Of a stretch of DNA of 64,000 nucleotides, positions 26,079-35,508 are shown piece by piece. The first letter of the stretch is position 1; each line of letters opens with the position of its first letter. The notes under the pieces were generated by a model. The model ran no database searches and was not told the origin of the DNA. It saw nothing but the letters and a program-made list of their open reading frames with translations. The translations under genes were made by a program, and so were the position numbers. The stretch comes from Caballeronia ptereochthonis (GTDB taxonomy: Bacteria; Pseudomonadota; Gammaproteobacteria; Burkholderiales; Burkholderiaceae): assembly GCF_001545075.1 (NCBI RefSeq), contig NZ_FCOB02000011.1, positions 124,001 to 188,000 of the forward strand, written 5' to 3'.

Positions 26079-26392
26079 GGGTGTGTGTCTTGCGATCTCA
26101 ATCGTTCGTATCGGGCTAGCGATTCTAGCCTTGGACAATTAATTCGTATAACTATTATATTGGTGAAGTGACTTGATGAGGTGCCACTGAAGGGTAAAAA
26201 TCCCCTGCACGAGAATCAACCTCAGAAAGGATGGAAAAAGGACTATTAACGAGATAAGTTGGATACGCGTATGAGGCTTTTATGCTGAAAGAAAACCTGT
26301 TCTAATACCTCCCCAGATAGATTCGTAGTCGCCCCTCATCAGGAAAGCTGATTTGCTGTCGAGAGGTGCGTGTATTTTAATAAGGATTATTG
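26079..26392. promoter_or_regulatory. AT-rich divergent promoter region of the T6SS
   Basis: This 314-base gap separates tssK (minus) from tssB (plus) and is strikingly AT-rich for the window (for example 26133-26162 and 26373-26392). It has a small inverted repeat GGCTAG (26114-26119)/CTAGCC (26125-26130) in what would be the tssK leader. AAGGA (26382-26386) is the tssB ribosome site. I found no convincing sigma-54 (-24/-12) motif and no clear sigma-70 pair that stands out. No gene is seen in it. Confidence 0.55.
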
Positions 26393-26905
26393 ATGGATAG
26401 CTTCCAGCGGGAGATTCCCAAAAGCCGCGTTTCGATCACGCTCGACTTGCATACCGGCGGCGCGCAAAAGAAGGTCGAGCTGCCGCTCAAGCTGCTCGTG
26501 GCGGGCGATTTCAGCGCGGGGCGTGAGCAGGCTCCGCTCTCCGAGCGCAGGAAAGTCAATATCGACAAGAACAACTTCGATGCGGTTCTCGCAGACCATG
26601 CGCCGGATCTGAAGTTTGCCGCGGAGAACACGCTGGCCAACGACGGCTCGGAGCTGCCGGTGAACCTCTCTTTCCGTTCGATCAAGGACTTCGAGCCGGA
26701 GCAGGTCGCGCGTCAGATTCCGGAGTTGCAGGCGCTTCTGGCCGTGCGCAATCTGCTGCGCGACCTGAAATCGAATCTGTTGGACAACGGCGCGTTTCGT
26801 CGTGAATTCGAGAAGATCCTGAAGAACAAGGCGCTTTCGGACAAGCTGCGCGGCGAACTCGCGCAGATCGCCACGGCGGCGACCCAGCCCGAAGGGCACG
26901 CCTGA
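26393..26905 (+). CDS. tssB: T6SS sheath protein TssB
   Basis: 170 residues. SFQREIPKSRVSITLDLHTGGAQKKVELPLKLLVAGDF and LPVNLSFRSIKDFEPEQVARQIPELQALLAVRNLLRDLKSNL are the canonical TssB/VipA blocks. TssB pairs with TssC to form the contractile sheath. The ATG at 26393 has AAGGA six bases upstream; a TTG directly before it is not needed. It leads the plus-strand arm and lies 44 bases before tssC. Confidence 0.96.
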   Translation: MDSFQREIPKSRVSITLDLHTGGAQKKVELPLKLLVAGDFSAGREQAPLSERRKVNIDKNNFDAVLADHAPDLKFAAENTLANDGSELPVNLSFRSIKDFEPEQVARQIPELQALLAVRNLLRDLKSNLLDNGAFRREFEKILKNKALSDKLRGELAQIATAATQPEGHA

Positions 26906-26949
26906 GCCTCTTTGGGTTCGATCGACAAGCATCTCTGAGAGGACAATTC

Positions 26950-28503
26950 ATGAGCAAGAAAGAAGCCCGTGCGGGCAACGCTGACGAGACCGTCGTGCTC
27001 GACGCGCCGCAAGAGTCTTACGGCGAGAGCGTCTATGCATCGCTGTGCAGCAAGATCAACCTGAGCCCCGTGTCGCAGGCTCGTCCGCTCGAAGCATTCC
27101 GCGACAGCGACATGCTCTCCGAGGCGTCCGCCGACGAGCGTCTCGCGCGCGGCATGGGCGCGTTCCTCGATCTCGTCGCGCAGACGAGCAGGCCGGTGGA
27201 CCGCCTCGACAAGTCGCTGCTCGACTTCTTCATCGGCCAGCTGGATCGCCAGGTCGGCAGACAGCTCGACGCGGTCATGCACCACCCTGGGTTCCAGGCG
27301 CTTGAAGGCCGCTGGCGCGGGCTCAAGATGCTCGTTTCCCGCACGGATTTTCGCAAGAACGCGCGCATTGAAGTGCTCGACGTGTCGAAGGACGCGCTGA
27401 TCCGCGACTTCGAGGATGCGCCGGAACTGATCCAGAGCGGACTGTATCGCCTGACCTACATCGAGGAATACGACACGCCGGGCGGCCAGCCGATCAGCGC
27501 GATGATCAGTGACTTCGAGTTCGGCAACACGCCGCAGGACGTGGCGCTGTTGCGCAACATCTCGAAGGTCGCGGCGTCGGCGCATATGCCGTTCATCGGC
27601 TCGGTGGGCGCGGCGTTCTTCGGCAAGAAGTCGATGGAGGAAGTCGCGGCGATCCAGGATATCGGCAACTATTTCGACCGCGCCGAGTACATCAAGTGGA
27701 AGAGCTTCCGCGATACCGACGACGCGCGCTATGTCGGTCTCGTCATGCCGCGCGTGCTCGGCCGCCTGCCGTACGGCAAGGACACCACGCCCGTGCGCGC
27801 CTTCAACTATGAAGAGCAGGTCAAGGGTCCGGACCACGACCGCTATCTATGGGTGAACGCTTCGTTCGCGTTCGCGGCGAACATGACGCGCAGCTTCGTG
27901 AACAACGGCTGGTGCGTGCAGATTCGCGGTCCGCAGGCGGGCGGCAAGGTGGAGGATCTTCCGGTGCATCTCTATGACCTCGGCACGGGCGTCCAGCCGA
28001 AGATCCCGACCGAAGTGCTGATTCCCGAAACTCGCGAATTCGAATTCGCCAATCTCGGCTTCATTCCGCTTTCGTTCTACAAGAATCACGACTTCGCGTG
28101 CTTCTTCTCGGCGAACTCGACGCAAAAGCCCGCGCTGTACGAGACCAGGGAAGCGACCGCCAACAGCCGCATCAATGCGCGTCTGCCGTACATCTTCCTG
28201 CTGTCGCGCATTGCGCACTACCTGAAGCTGATTCAGCGCGAGAACATCGGCACGACCAAGGACCGGCGGCTGCTCGAGCTGGAGTTGAACAGCTGGATCA
28301 AGGGCCTCGTCACCGAGATGAAGGATCCGGGCGACGAATTGCAGGCGTCGCATCCGTTGCGCGAGGCGAGGGTGATGGTCGAGGACATCGAGGATAACCC
28401 GGGCTTTTTCCGCATCAAACTGTTCATCGTGCCGCATTTTCAGGTGGAAGGCATGGACATCGGCTTGTCGCTGGTTTCGCAGATGCCGAAGGCGAAGAAC
28501 TGA
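26950..28503 (+). CDS. tssC: T6SS sheath protein TssC
   Basis: 517 residues. LDKSLLDFFIGQLDRQVGRQLDAVMHHPGFQALEGRWRGLKMLV is the family signature, and RLPYIFLLSRIAHYLKLIQRENIGTTKD leads into the C-terminal sheath domain. The protein forms the large subunit of the TssB/TssC sheath. GAGAGGA precedes the ATG. Length is normal for TssC of this class. Next gene is vgrG after 106 bases. Confidence 0.96.
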   Translation: MSKKEARAGNADETVVLDAPQESYGESVYASLCSKINLSPVSQARPLEAFRDSDMLSEASADERLARGMGAFLDLVAQTSRPVDRLDKSLLDFFIGQLDRQVGRQLDAVMHHPGFQALEGRWRGLKMLVSRTDFRKNARIEVLDVSKDALIRDFEDAPELIQSGLYRLTYIEEYDTPGGQPISAMISDFEFGNTPQDVALLRNISKVAASAHMPFIGSVGAAFFGKKSMEEVAAIQDIGNYFDRAEYIKWKSFRDTDDARYVGLVMPRVLGRLPYGKDTTPVRAFNYEEQVKGPDHDRYLWVNASFAFAANMTRSFVNNGWCVQIRGPQAGGKVEDLPVHLYDLGTGVQPKIPTEVLIPETREFEFANLGFIPLSFYKNHDFACFFSANSTQKPALYETREATANSRINARLPYIFLLSRIAHYLKLIQRENIGTTKDRRLLELELNSWIKGLVTEMKDPGDELQASHPLREARVMVEDIEDNPGFFRIKLFIVPHFQVEGMDIGLSLVSQMPKAKN

Positions 28504-28609
28504 TTCGCCGATTCACGCATATGACGCTCGTGCATTTTGCCGGGGCGGTCGGAGGAACTGTCCCGGCCATGTCGTCTGAATGACGACGCGTATTCCCGGA
28601 GTACCCCAC

Positions 28610-31093
28610 ATGTCGATGGTGTTGCCGTCTCAGGCCTATCAGTTGAAGCTCGCGCCGCATCCGGCGCCGTTTTCGGTCTTGAAGTTCAATGGTCGCGCTG
28701 ACATCAGCGATTTGTATTGGTATCAGATCGATTTCACGAGTCCGCTGACCGACATCCCGATGGACCGAGTGGTGGGACGACCCGCGACATTCACCATCGA
28801 ACCGATCGATCCGAACATGGCGTACTTGCGGCAGATGTTCGGCGAAAACGCGAAGCAATTCAGCAAGATGCCGCCGGCGCATACTGTGCATGGAATCATC
28901 ACGCGGTTCGAGCAGTTTGGGACTTCGGTGGACGAGACGCACTACCGGGTCAGGCTCGAGCCGACATTCTGCGACCTGAATCGTGCCAGGAAGAGTCGCT
29001 TATTTCAGAAGCAGTCGGTTGTGGAGATTCTCACCGGTACGCTGCGTCACTATGGCTATCGTCTGGGCGTCGACTTCGACTTCGAAAAACTGCGCGGGAC
29101 GTATAAGCGCTCCGAGTACATCACCCAGTATTACGAGACCACGTTTGCTTTTATTCAGCGTCTCTGCGCCGAGGCGGGCCTGTGGTTTCGCTTCGAGCAG
29201 AAGAAGGACCGCGCGGTCCTCATCTTCGGTGACGATCTGGATGCGTATGCGCGCAAGCAGCGCGTCGTGCCTTGTCGCATGCACGCTGGCCTGGAGAGCG
29301 CGGGAGCGGAGTCGATCAGGTCGCTCAGGAAGATCACTCAGCGCGTGCCCGAAGCGGTTCAACTGAACGACTACAACCATCGGCAGGCGGACATGTCGCT
29401 GCTGGTCGAGCAGAACGCGGCGCCCGATGACAGGACAACCTGCGGCGTTGAATCGACTTGGGGCGAGCATTACGAAACGCTGGAAGAAGGGCGTCGGATT
29501 GCGCGCTTGCGTCACGAAGCGTATCTGGCCACGCAAATCAGCTTCCGAGGAAGGGGCAATCCGTTCTCGCTCGAAGTGGGCGAGGTGATGCGGCTCGACG
29601 TGAACCCGAAGGATGCGCCACATGGGCTGTTCATCACATCGATACGCTGTGGCGGCGGGCGTGGGGTGTCGTACTGGAACACGTTCCGGGCCATTCCGGC
29701 GGATCGTGTCTGGCGCACGAGCATCGATTCTGTCGCGCGGCCAAAGATCGAGGGGATTTTGCCCGCGCGGATTGCGTCGCCAGGGAATTACAAGTATGCG
29801 TATCTGACCGAGCAGGGTTGGTATGTGGTCAAGGTGCCGTTCGATCTGGATGAGTGGAGTCCGGGTGGATCGAGCCGGCCGATCCGCATGGCCAAGCCGT
29901 ATGCCGGGGCCAATTACGGGCATCATTTCCCACTGACTCATGGGACGGAAGTCGCGCTTTTATTTACAGCGCAGGACCCGAATCGTCCCATCATTGTCGG
30001 GGCAATGCACGATAGCCTGAACCCGGATCTCGTCAATAACCTCAATCACACGCGGAACCTCATCCGCACCGCGGCGCAGAACGAATTGCGGATGGAGGAT
30101 AAGGAAGGCATCGAGCATGTTCACCTGACCACGCCGTTCCGGACCAGTGAGCTGAATCTGGGGCACATGGTGGATGGGGATCGCAAGGAGCGGGGCAGGG
30201 GCGCGGAGTTGCGCACCGATGAGCATGTGGCGGTACGGGGTGGTAAGGGGGTCTTCATCTCGGCAGACCTTCAAAGCGCTGCGTGCGGCAAGCAACTTGA
30301 CATGCGGTCCGCCCAAGGACTTCTCCAACAAGCGCTGCAACAGATGCAGTCGCTATCCGAAGCCGCAAGGATTGCCGAAGCGGTAGCTGCTGACTATCAA
30401 CGGCAGCGCGCGCTTTTCGACAGCACGCTCAACGATCTGAAGAAGTCCGGCATGCTGCTGAGTGCTCCCGACGGCGTAGGTGTCGTCTCCGGCTCGGATC
30501 TACAGCTTAGTTCGGCCGATAACCTGTTTGTTACAGCAGGCGCCAGCGCGGACATCGGCGTGATGAAGCGATTCACCGTCGCTGCTGGCGAGCTGGTATC
30601 GATCTTTGCTCAGAAGCTCGGATTGAAGTTGTACGCTCAAAAAGGGAAGGTCGAGATTCAGGCTCAGAGCGACGAGTTGAGCTTGATCTCCGATAAGGAC
30701 ATGCGTATCACCAGCGCAAACGGCCGAGTCACCGTCGAGGCGAAGACCGAGCTTTTGCTCAAGTGCGGAGGTTCGTACATCCGGCTTTCTTCGACCGGCA
30801 TTGAGGACGGTACGCAAGGCAACCGCACGGTCAAGTCGGCGGCATTCAGCCGTCAAGGGCCCTCGTCGCTCGCCGAAACGGTCAACACCTGGAAGCATGC
30901 GCCTTTCGATGAGGAATTCACCTTGAGATGTCCCTTCGACAACAAGCCGGTTGCGAATCGCGGCTTTACGATTATTCGAGACGATGGGTCCGTCATTAAG
31001 GGCATGACCGACGCGAACGGCAAGACGAGCCTTCAGAGATCGTTGTTCGCGGAAAACGTTCGACTTCGAATTGATTCAAGAAAGGGTGCTTGA
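28610..31093 (+). CDS. tssI: T6SS spike protein VgrG (TssI) with C-terminal extension
   Basis: 827 residues. N-terminal gp27-like domains run to about residue 370 (FNGRADISDLYWYQIDFTSPLTD, RSEYITQYYETTFAFIQRLCAEAGLWFRFEQ). An OB-fold follows, with VKVPFDLDEWSPGGSSRPIRMAKPYAGANYGHHFPLTHGTEVALLF. A DUF2345 beta-helix spans about 540-715. The last 60 residues (about 765-827: CPFDNKPVANRGFTIIRDDGSVIKGMTDANGKTSL) look like a transthyretin-like adaptor, which in other VgrGs binds a lipase effector. The next gene is such a lipase. Start chosen at 28610 with GGAG eight bases upstream; the protein then begins MSMVLPSQAYQLKL. Confidence 0.93.
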   Translation: MSMVLPSQAYQLKLAPHPAPFSVLKFNGRADISDLYWYQIDFTSPLTDIPMDRVVGRPATFTIEPIDPNMAYLRQMFGENAKQFSKMPPAHTVHGIITRFEQFGTSVDETHYRVRLEPTFCDLNRARKSRLFQKQSVVEILTGTLRHYGYRLGVDFDFEKLRGTYKRSEYITQYYETTFAFIQRLCAEAGLWFRFEQKKDRAVLIFGDDLDAYARKQRVVPCRMHAGLESAGAESIRSLRKITQRVPEAVQLNDYNHRQADMSLLVEQNAAPDDRTTCGVESTWGEHYETLEEGRRIARLRHEAYLATQISFRGRGNPFSLEVGEVMRLDVNPKDAPHGLFITSIRCGGGRGVSYWNTFRAIPADRVWRTSIDSVARPKIEGILPARIASPGNYKYAYLTEQGWYVVKVPFDLDEWSPGGSSRPIRMAKPYAGANYGHHFPLTHGTEVALLFTAQDPNRPIIVGAMHDSLNPDLVNNLNHTRNLIRTAAQNELRMEDKEGIEHVHLTTPFRTSELNLGHMVDGDRKERGRGAELRTDEHVAVRGGKGVFISADLQSAACGKQLDMRSAQGLLQQALQQMQSLSEAARIAEAVAADYQRQRALFDSTLNDLKKSGMLLSAPDGVGVVSGSDLQLSSADNLFVTAGASADIGVMKRFTVAAGELVSIFAQKLGLKLYAQKGKVEIQAQSDELSLISDKDMRITSANGRVTVEAKTELLLKCGGSYIRLSSTGIEDGTQGNRTVKSAAFSRQGPSSLAETVNTWKHAPFDEEFTLRCPFDNKPVANRGFTIIRDDGSVIKGMTDANGKTSLQRSLFAENVRLRIDSRKGA

Positions 31094-31165
31094 AGTTCTG
31101 GGCTCTTTTGAGCCGCGATTGAAGACCCGGGACAACATACGAACACAAAGATTGGACTCAAGCTC

Positions 31166-32740
31166 ATGACGAATTTGGAACGTGTAATTCCAGGCAGGCT
31201 GGCTGACGATGGTTCCGTGCACTACTCATCAACCACCAGTGCTCCCGACGAGAGTACTGCTGTGTGCTACATGATCCCTGATCGGGTGATTCCCATCATA
31301 TTCGTCCCTGGGGTGATGGGCAGCCACCTGATCGCAACAGGCGCTGATAATCCCAACGAGGATGAGCCTGTGTGGCTCTGCAATAGCCCGCTGAGGGTGG
31401 CGACTGCGTGGATGTTCAGAGGTGCGGAAACACGCAAGCAGAAGCTCGATCCCGATGCTACGGGTGTCTACGACGGAGGAAAGATTCCCTCTGGCACTCC
31501 GCACACGGAAGAGGAACTTCGAAGGCGCGGCTGGGGCACCGTCGGCAAGATGAGTTATGGAAGCTTTTTGGTGTGGCTTGAGAACGCGTTGAACGATTCA
31601 GAGCATGCACACGAAGGCACACGCGCCAGATTGATGGAAGGCACGCCAGACGTCGGGCAACTCACGTATGACGAAGTGGCGCTGTCTTATCGATACCAGC
31701 TCCCGGTGCATGCGGTTGGCTATAACTGGCTTAAGTCCAATGCTGATTCAGCGCTGCAGCTTCACGAAAAGATAGAAGAATTCAAAGATTTCTATAAGCA
31801 ACGTAACCTGATATGCGAAAAGGTAATTATGGTTACCCATTCGATGGGAGGTCTCGTTGCGCGGCACTATTCGGAGGCGAAAGGCTACGGCGACAATGCG
31901 TTGGGCATCGTTCATGGGGTGATGCCTGCGACGGGCGCCGCCGCTGCCTATAAGCGGGTAAAAAGCGGCACAGAAGGGTTCCTTACCGGAAAGGTGCTCG
32001 GTCCTGATGCGGCAACCATGACGGCTGTCTTCGCGCAAAGTCCGGGGCCGCTTCAGCTATTGCCGAGTGTGGACTACGGTATGGGCTGGCTAAAAATAAG
32101 TGACGGCAAAAACCTCATGACATTTCCGAAGACATCCCCTTATCGGGAAATATACTTGGCGAGGGGAAAATGGTGGGGGCTCGCTGATGAGCGGCTCATC
32201 AATCCTGCGGATCAGAAGAAAGTCGGTCTGGATCAGGGCTGGGGAAGGTACGCTGAGTTGATTTTGAATATTGTTATGCCATTTCATGACCAAATCAGCT
32301 TGAAATACCACCGGTCGACATACGCATTTTATGGGGACGACGAAAAATTCAAGACATGGGGGACGGTAACCTGGAAGCGAAAGGCTTCGTCCTTTTGGAG
32401 GGATCGTAGCTATTCAATGGTGCCTCTCTCCGATGTCCAAAACTCCAAGCTGATGAAGGATTCGGGGACTGGAGAAATCACGCTTGAAGGACAAGATGGA
32501 CATTGGTGGAGTAGCGATTCTTTTCAATTGCAATGTGCGGAAGAGACTGGTGACGGAACGGTTCCCGCTTTGTCAGGGCGCGCTCCTGGCGGGCAGAGCG
32601 GCGTGAGCGTCTGCAAAGCCTATTCCGGTATAGACCATGAGGGTGCGTATAAAAATAAAGTGCAGCAATTGTTTACTGTTTGGGCGCTGGTAAAAATCCT
32701 GCAAAACGTTAAAGGCACTCAGTTGGAGTATTCGTTTTGA
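31166..32740 (+). CDS. Probable T6SS phospholipase effector (Tle-type alpha/beta hydrolase)
   Basis: 524 residues, no signal peptide. VIPIIFVPGVMGSHL (about 41-55) forms the strand and oxyanion loop, VTHSMGGLVARHYSEA holds the nucleophile Ser226, ETGDGTVPALSG holds Asp463 and GIDHEGAY holds His491. This Ser-Asp-His arrangement is that of LCAT/PGAP1-like lipases, to which several T6SS lipase effectors belong. It is preceded by vgrG and followed, with a 4-base overlap, by an exported protein of the T6SS lipase-immunity type. Likely substrate is membrane phospholipid of a rival cell. The Tle subclass cannot be fixed by eye. Base composition is clearly more AT-rich than the surrounding tss genes, suggesting horizontal exchange of the cassette. 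Confidence 0.82.
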   Translation: MTNLERVIPGRLADDGSVHYSSTTSAPDESTAVCYMIPDRVIPIIFVPGVMGSHLIATGADNPNEDEPVWLCNSPLRVATAWMFRGAETRKQKLDPDATGVYDGGKIPSGTPHTEEELRRRGWGTVGKMSYGSFLVWLENALNDSEHAHEGTRARLMEGTPDVGQLTYDEVALSYRYQLPVHAVGYNWLKSNADSALQLHEKIEEFKDFYKQRNLICEKVIMVTHSMGGLVARHYSEAKGYGDNALGIVHGVMPATGAAAAYKRVKSGTEGFLTGKVLGPDAATMTAVFAQSPGPLQLLPSVDYGMGWLKISDGKNLMTFPKTSPYREIYLARGKWWGLADERLINPADQKKVGLDQGWGRYAELILNIVMPFHDQISLKYHRSTYAFYGDDEKFKTWGTVTWKRKASSFWRDRSYSMVPLSDVQNSKLMKDSGTGEITLEGQDGHWWSSDSFQLQCAEETGDGTVPALSGRAPGGQSGVSVCKAYSGIDHEGAYKNKVQQLFTVWALVKILQNVKGTQLEYSF

Positions 32741-33798
32741 AAAAGCGAGTCGGTTTTACAGTGTTTTTTTGGATATTTCTTGTTTTAGTTCAAGCTCGTG
32801 CAGACTCGGGGGGATTAAATATGTCGAATAAAATTGAAGGTTTGCAACCTCGCTGCGTGGGTCGTTTCATCATTGATGCACCTAATGGCGCGCTTCAGGC
32901 GGGAGGCGCGACAATAAACGACGTAAAGCTGACGGCCGAACAAATATCCTTGCAGGATTTCGAAAATGAAATGCAGGCGCGTGAGGTGACGCTTAAATCA
33001 ACAAGAAGTGAATTTGGTTTTCAATTTCTGTTCGACTACGGAAAGGTTCGTGGTAGCGATAAAACTCGTTATTTTATCTCGCTTGGAGAGCCACATGAAA
33101 TCAGTGATGGCGCTCGCGTGATTGAGGCTTACAAGTGGGACAATGGTTATCAAGTTTCGGTACGCATTAAGGCATTCGATTCCAGAAATTTGAAGATTTA
33201 TGATCGACACCCGGAGATGAGGGAGTTTGCATCGAATAACGTTCCCGAAAAGACAAATCTTGTTTTTGATCTGGTCGAAAGCGCCTACGGTCGAAATGAT
33301 GAGGTGATTCCAACGGAGCCGGGAGTTTGCTTTCTGGGCGGCTTCCTTAAGCGCACGGCGCAAAGAAATGAGCGGATCAACACCCGCTTTGTTCTGGCCG
33401 ACAAGCGAGATGTGAAGATATCGCTTTTGACAGACTCCGGAATTCAGGAAAAGGACACGCTGTTGCAGCGAGGTAAGCAGGTGGAGCGAAGTCTGAGCCT
33501 GATTTCGGGTGGCCGCACCGTGCGCAAGGGTCGAGTGTCGTTGCAGGGACTCGAAGCAGAGGAGTGGCTTACTGCCGGAGAGACACAACTGGAAGTGCCC
33601 GGCAACACCTTTACCCTGGAAGCGAACTCCACGATTGGTAGCGCGGAGGCACCCTTCATCGCTCTCGATATGAAAACGGGTGCGCCAAGCAATTTCGAGA
33701 AGGGGCCGATCAAAGCGGCATCCATGAGCGAAGCGGATGCCGTCAAGCTCTGGGATGCGGTATCGCGCACGCTTCGCCCGCGCCCGAACGGCTTCTGA
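32737..33798 (+). CDS. Probable exported immunity protein (Tli4-like) to the lipase effector
   Basis: 353 residues. A signal peptide (MKKRVGFTVFFWIFLVLVQARA) sends it to the periplasm. The mature part starts QPRCVGRFIIDAPNGALQAGGATINDVKL, a pattern I recognise from Tli4-type T6SS immunity proteins, and ends with SEADAVKLWDAVSRTLRPRP. The ATG overlaps the effector stop (ATGA), typical of effector/immunity pairs. Its codon use is AT-rich like the effector. The inferred role is to block the lipase in the periplasm of sister cells. Confidence 0.75.
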   Translation: MKKRVGFTVFFWIFLVLVQARADSGGLNMSNKIEGLQPRCVGRFIIDAPNGALQAGGATINDVKLTAEQISLQDFENEMQAREVTLKSTRSEFGFQFLFDYGKVRGSDKTRYFISLGEPHEISDGARVIEAYKWDNGYQVSVRIKAFDSRNLKIYDRHPEMREFASNNVPEKTNLVFDLVESAYGRNDEVIPTEPGVCFLGGFLKRTAQRNERINTRFVLADKRDVKISLLTDSGIQEKDTLLQRGKQVERSLSLISGGRTVRKGRVSLQGLEAEEWLTAGETQLEVPGNTFTLEANSTIGSAEAPFIALDMKTGAPSNFEKGPIKAASMSEADAVKLWDAVSRTLRPRPNGF

Positions 33799-33807
33799 CC
33801 AATCGAA

Positions 33808-35076
33808 ATGCCAGTCGAACTCGATAAGCTGCCGCCGAAACGCGTGGTCCCCGAAAACCCACCGTCGCGCCAGGTTTGGACTGTGGTGTTTCTGGTGCTC
33901 ACGCTTGCAGGGATATTTGCCGTCTTGCTGCTCTGGCCAAAGGACGAGCCCACAAATACGCCGTGGTTCTGGTCGTGCGTCGCAGTATTTCCAGCCGGGG
34001 TCGCCGGGTTTTTCGTGTTGCGCCGTTTTTCCGTGTTCGAAGGGCAGCGTCGTGACGCGCTCGAGTGGAATAAGGCAACCGACGATTACATGAACGACAT
34101 GTTCGATCGAGCCAGTCGCCCGCTCGATGCTTTGACTGTTGCATACCGGTTCTCCAGCGACGCCGATGAGAACAAGTTCGATGGCCTGCTTACTGGATCA
34201 CTGCAACTGGAACCATGCGCACTGCCGAAGGCAGACACGCCTCCAGCCAAAGTACGTTGGTTCGCTCAGCCTGATCGCGACAAGGACGGCAGGAAACATT
34301 TACAAGACGAGGCGAGACAAGCCGACATTCTGCGAAGGGTCTTTGGCGAACTACAGGATGACCTCAAGAAGAGTATTGGGAGTCTGCCGCGGCAATTGCC
34401 GACATCCGTTCGGTTGATCGTGTCCGGCTCGGCGCTGTCCGCCAATATCGTCGAGTGTTGGAAGCAAAGCGGGGCGCAGCGCGGATTGCATCTCTCAAAC
34501 GTATGTCGCGAGCCCGAATGCCTGGTCCCGATGTGGCTGGATGCATGGCTTGACGAAATTGAGCAAGATCGAAGCCAGGACGCACGGCTCCTCGTATTCG
34601 TTCAATTGAATCCGCTTCTCGATAAAGGGCCGTCAGAAGGTAGTTGCGAGATAGCACTCGCGATGTTGCTCGTGCCTCCCGCTCTCACCAATCGATATGG
34701 GCTGATACCTGTCGCGCAGGTCCATCGGCCGGAGCGCGCCACTGGTAAGTCGCTGGATGCGACATTGACCAATGCGCTGCGCTGGGGGCGATCTGCCGCC
34801 ACGGATGTCGAGGGAGTCTGGCAAAGCGGACTGGACCTGGGTTCGGCCGGCGCGATGACCGCCGCCCTCGTCAAGTCCGGCATAACGATCAAGCCGGGCG
34901 ACGTCGACTATATGGTTGGACATGCCGGTATTGGCGCTTCATGGTTTGCGCTGCTTTGCGCAATCAAGTCGGCGGCCTCCGGAGGGACCCAACTTGCAGT
35001 CATGAAGCAGGACGCTGAACTGATGTTCAGCGTCGTTCGGGTTCCACGGTCGAAGCCTGTGAACGGTAACCGCTGA
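33808..35076 (+). CDS. Unknown membrane-anchored protein in the T6SS locus
   Basis: 422 residues. Two membrane helices near the N-terminus (about 23-43 and 52-71: VWTVVFLVLTLAGIFAVLLLW and WFWSCVAVFPAGVAGFFVLRR) precede a soluble domain of about 350 residues. Parts of that domain (GHAGIGASWFALLCAIKSAASGG near the end) faintly recall the thiolase/ketosynthase fold, but no catalytic Cys-His-His set is apparent. It lies 9 bases after the immunity gene and before PAAR and tssM. It could be a structural accessory, a PAAR/effector loader or a further effector-module part. I do not recognise a named family. Confidence 0.6.
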   Translation: MPVELDKLPPKRVVPENPPSRQVWTVVFLVLTLAGIFAVLLLWPKDEPTNTPWFWSCVAVFPAGVAGFFVLRRFSVFEGQRRDALEWNKATDDYMNDMFDRASRPLDALTVAYRFSSDADENKFDGLLTGSLQLEPCALPKADTPPAKVRWFAQPDRDKDGRKHLQDEARQADILRRVFGELQDDLKKSIGSLPRQLPTSVRLIVSGSALSANIVECWKQSGAQRGLHLSNVCREPECLVPMWLDAWLDEIEQDRSQDARLLVFVQLNPLLDKGPSEGSCEIALAMLLVPPALTNRYGLIPVAQVHRPERATGKSLDATLTNALRWGRSAATDVEGVWQSGLDLGSAGAMTAALVKSGITIKPGDVDYMVGHAGIGASWFALLCAIKSAASGGTQLAVMKQDAELMFSVVRVPRSKPVNGNR

Positions 35077-35130
35077 TCAAAAATCAATGTGCTCGGGAAC
35101 GAGATTACAGCGAAAGGAAAGCACTGAACA

Positions 35131-35421
35131 ATGCCACGACGCTACGACATATTGAAGGGCGATAAGACAACCATGGATGGCACGGTACTTGGGGGCGATT
35201 CACTCGACCGCGTCGGCGGCCGGGAGCAAGCCTACGAGCGTGATGAGATTTGGTGTCCGGCATGCCGGTCGATAGGGCTGATCGTATGCGATGGAACTCG
35301 TCTTTCGATGACGGGGCCGGACGGCAGACAAGGAGCGCTGAGCGACGATCTATGCATTTGCGCATGCGAGCCTCCACCTCGGCTGATTCCGTCGCAAAGC
35401 TCGTCCTATGTAGACGTATAG
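35131..35421 (+). CDS. PAAR-domain spike-tip protein
   Basis: 96 residues. RYDILKGDKTTMDGTVLGGDS and the Cys-containing segment IWCPACRSIGLIVCDG, followed by DGRQGALSDDLCICACEPPPRLI, match PAAR tip proteins of T6SS clusters, in which the cone is stabilised by a metal held by His/Cys residues. It caps VgrG. It is a stand-alone PAAR with no effector extension. GAAAGGA precedes the ATG. An 87-base gap separates it from tssM. Confidence 0.86.
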   Translation: MPRRYDILKGDKTTMDGTVLGGDSLDRVGGREQAYERDEIWCPACRSIGLIVCDGTRLSMTGPDGRQGALSDDLCICACEPPPRLIPSQSSSYVDV

Positions 35422-35508
35422 CCGCATTGCATGTCCTTGCTCGTACTCCTGGTACTACATGCGCCATTCGCGGCGCTTCCGATTTCTCGCGTTTTTTGAT
35501 CTTCAAGC

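Noticed and set aside
26079..26392. Possible sigma-54 promoter in the T6SS divergent gap
   Set aside because: A TGGCAC exists on the minus strand near 26180 but no TTGC element follows at the required spacing.
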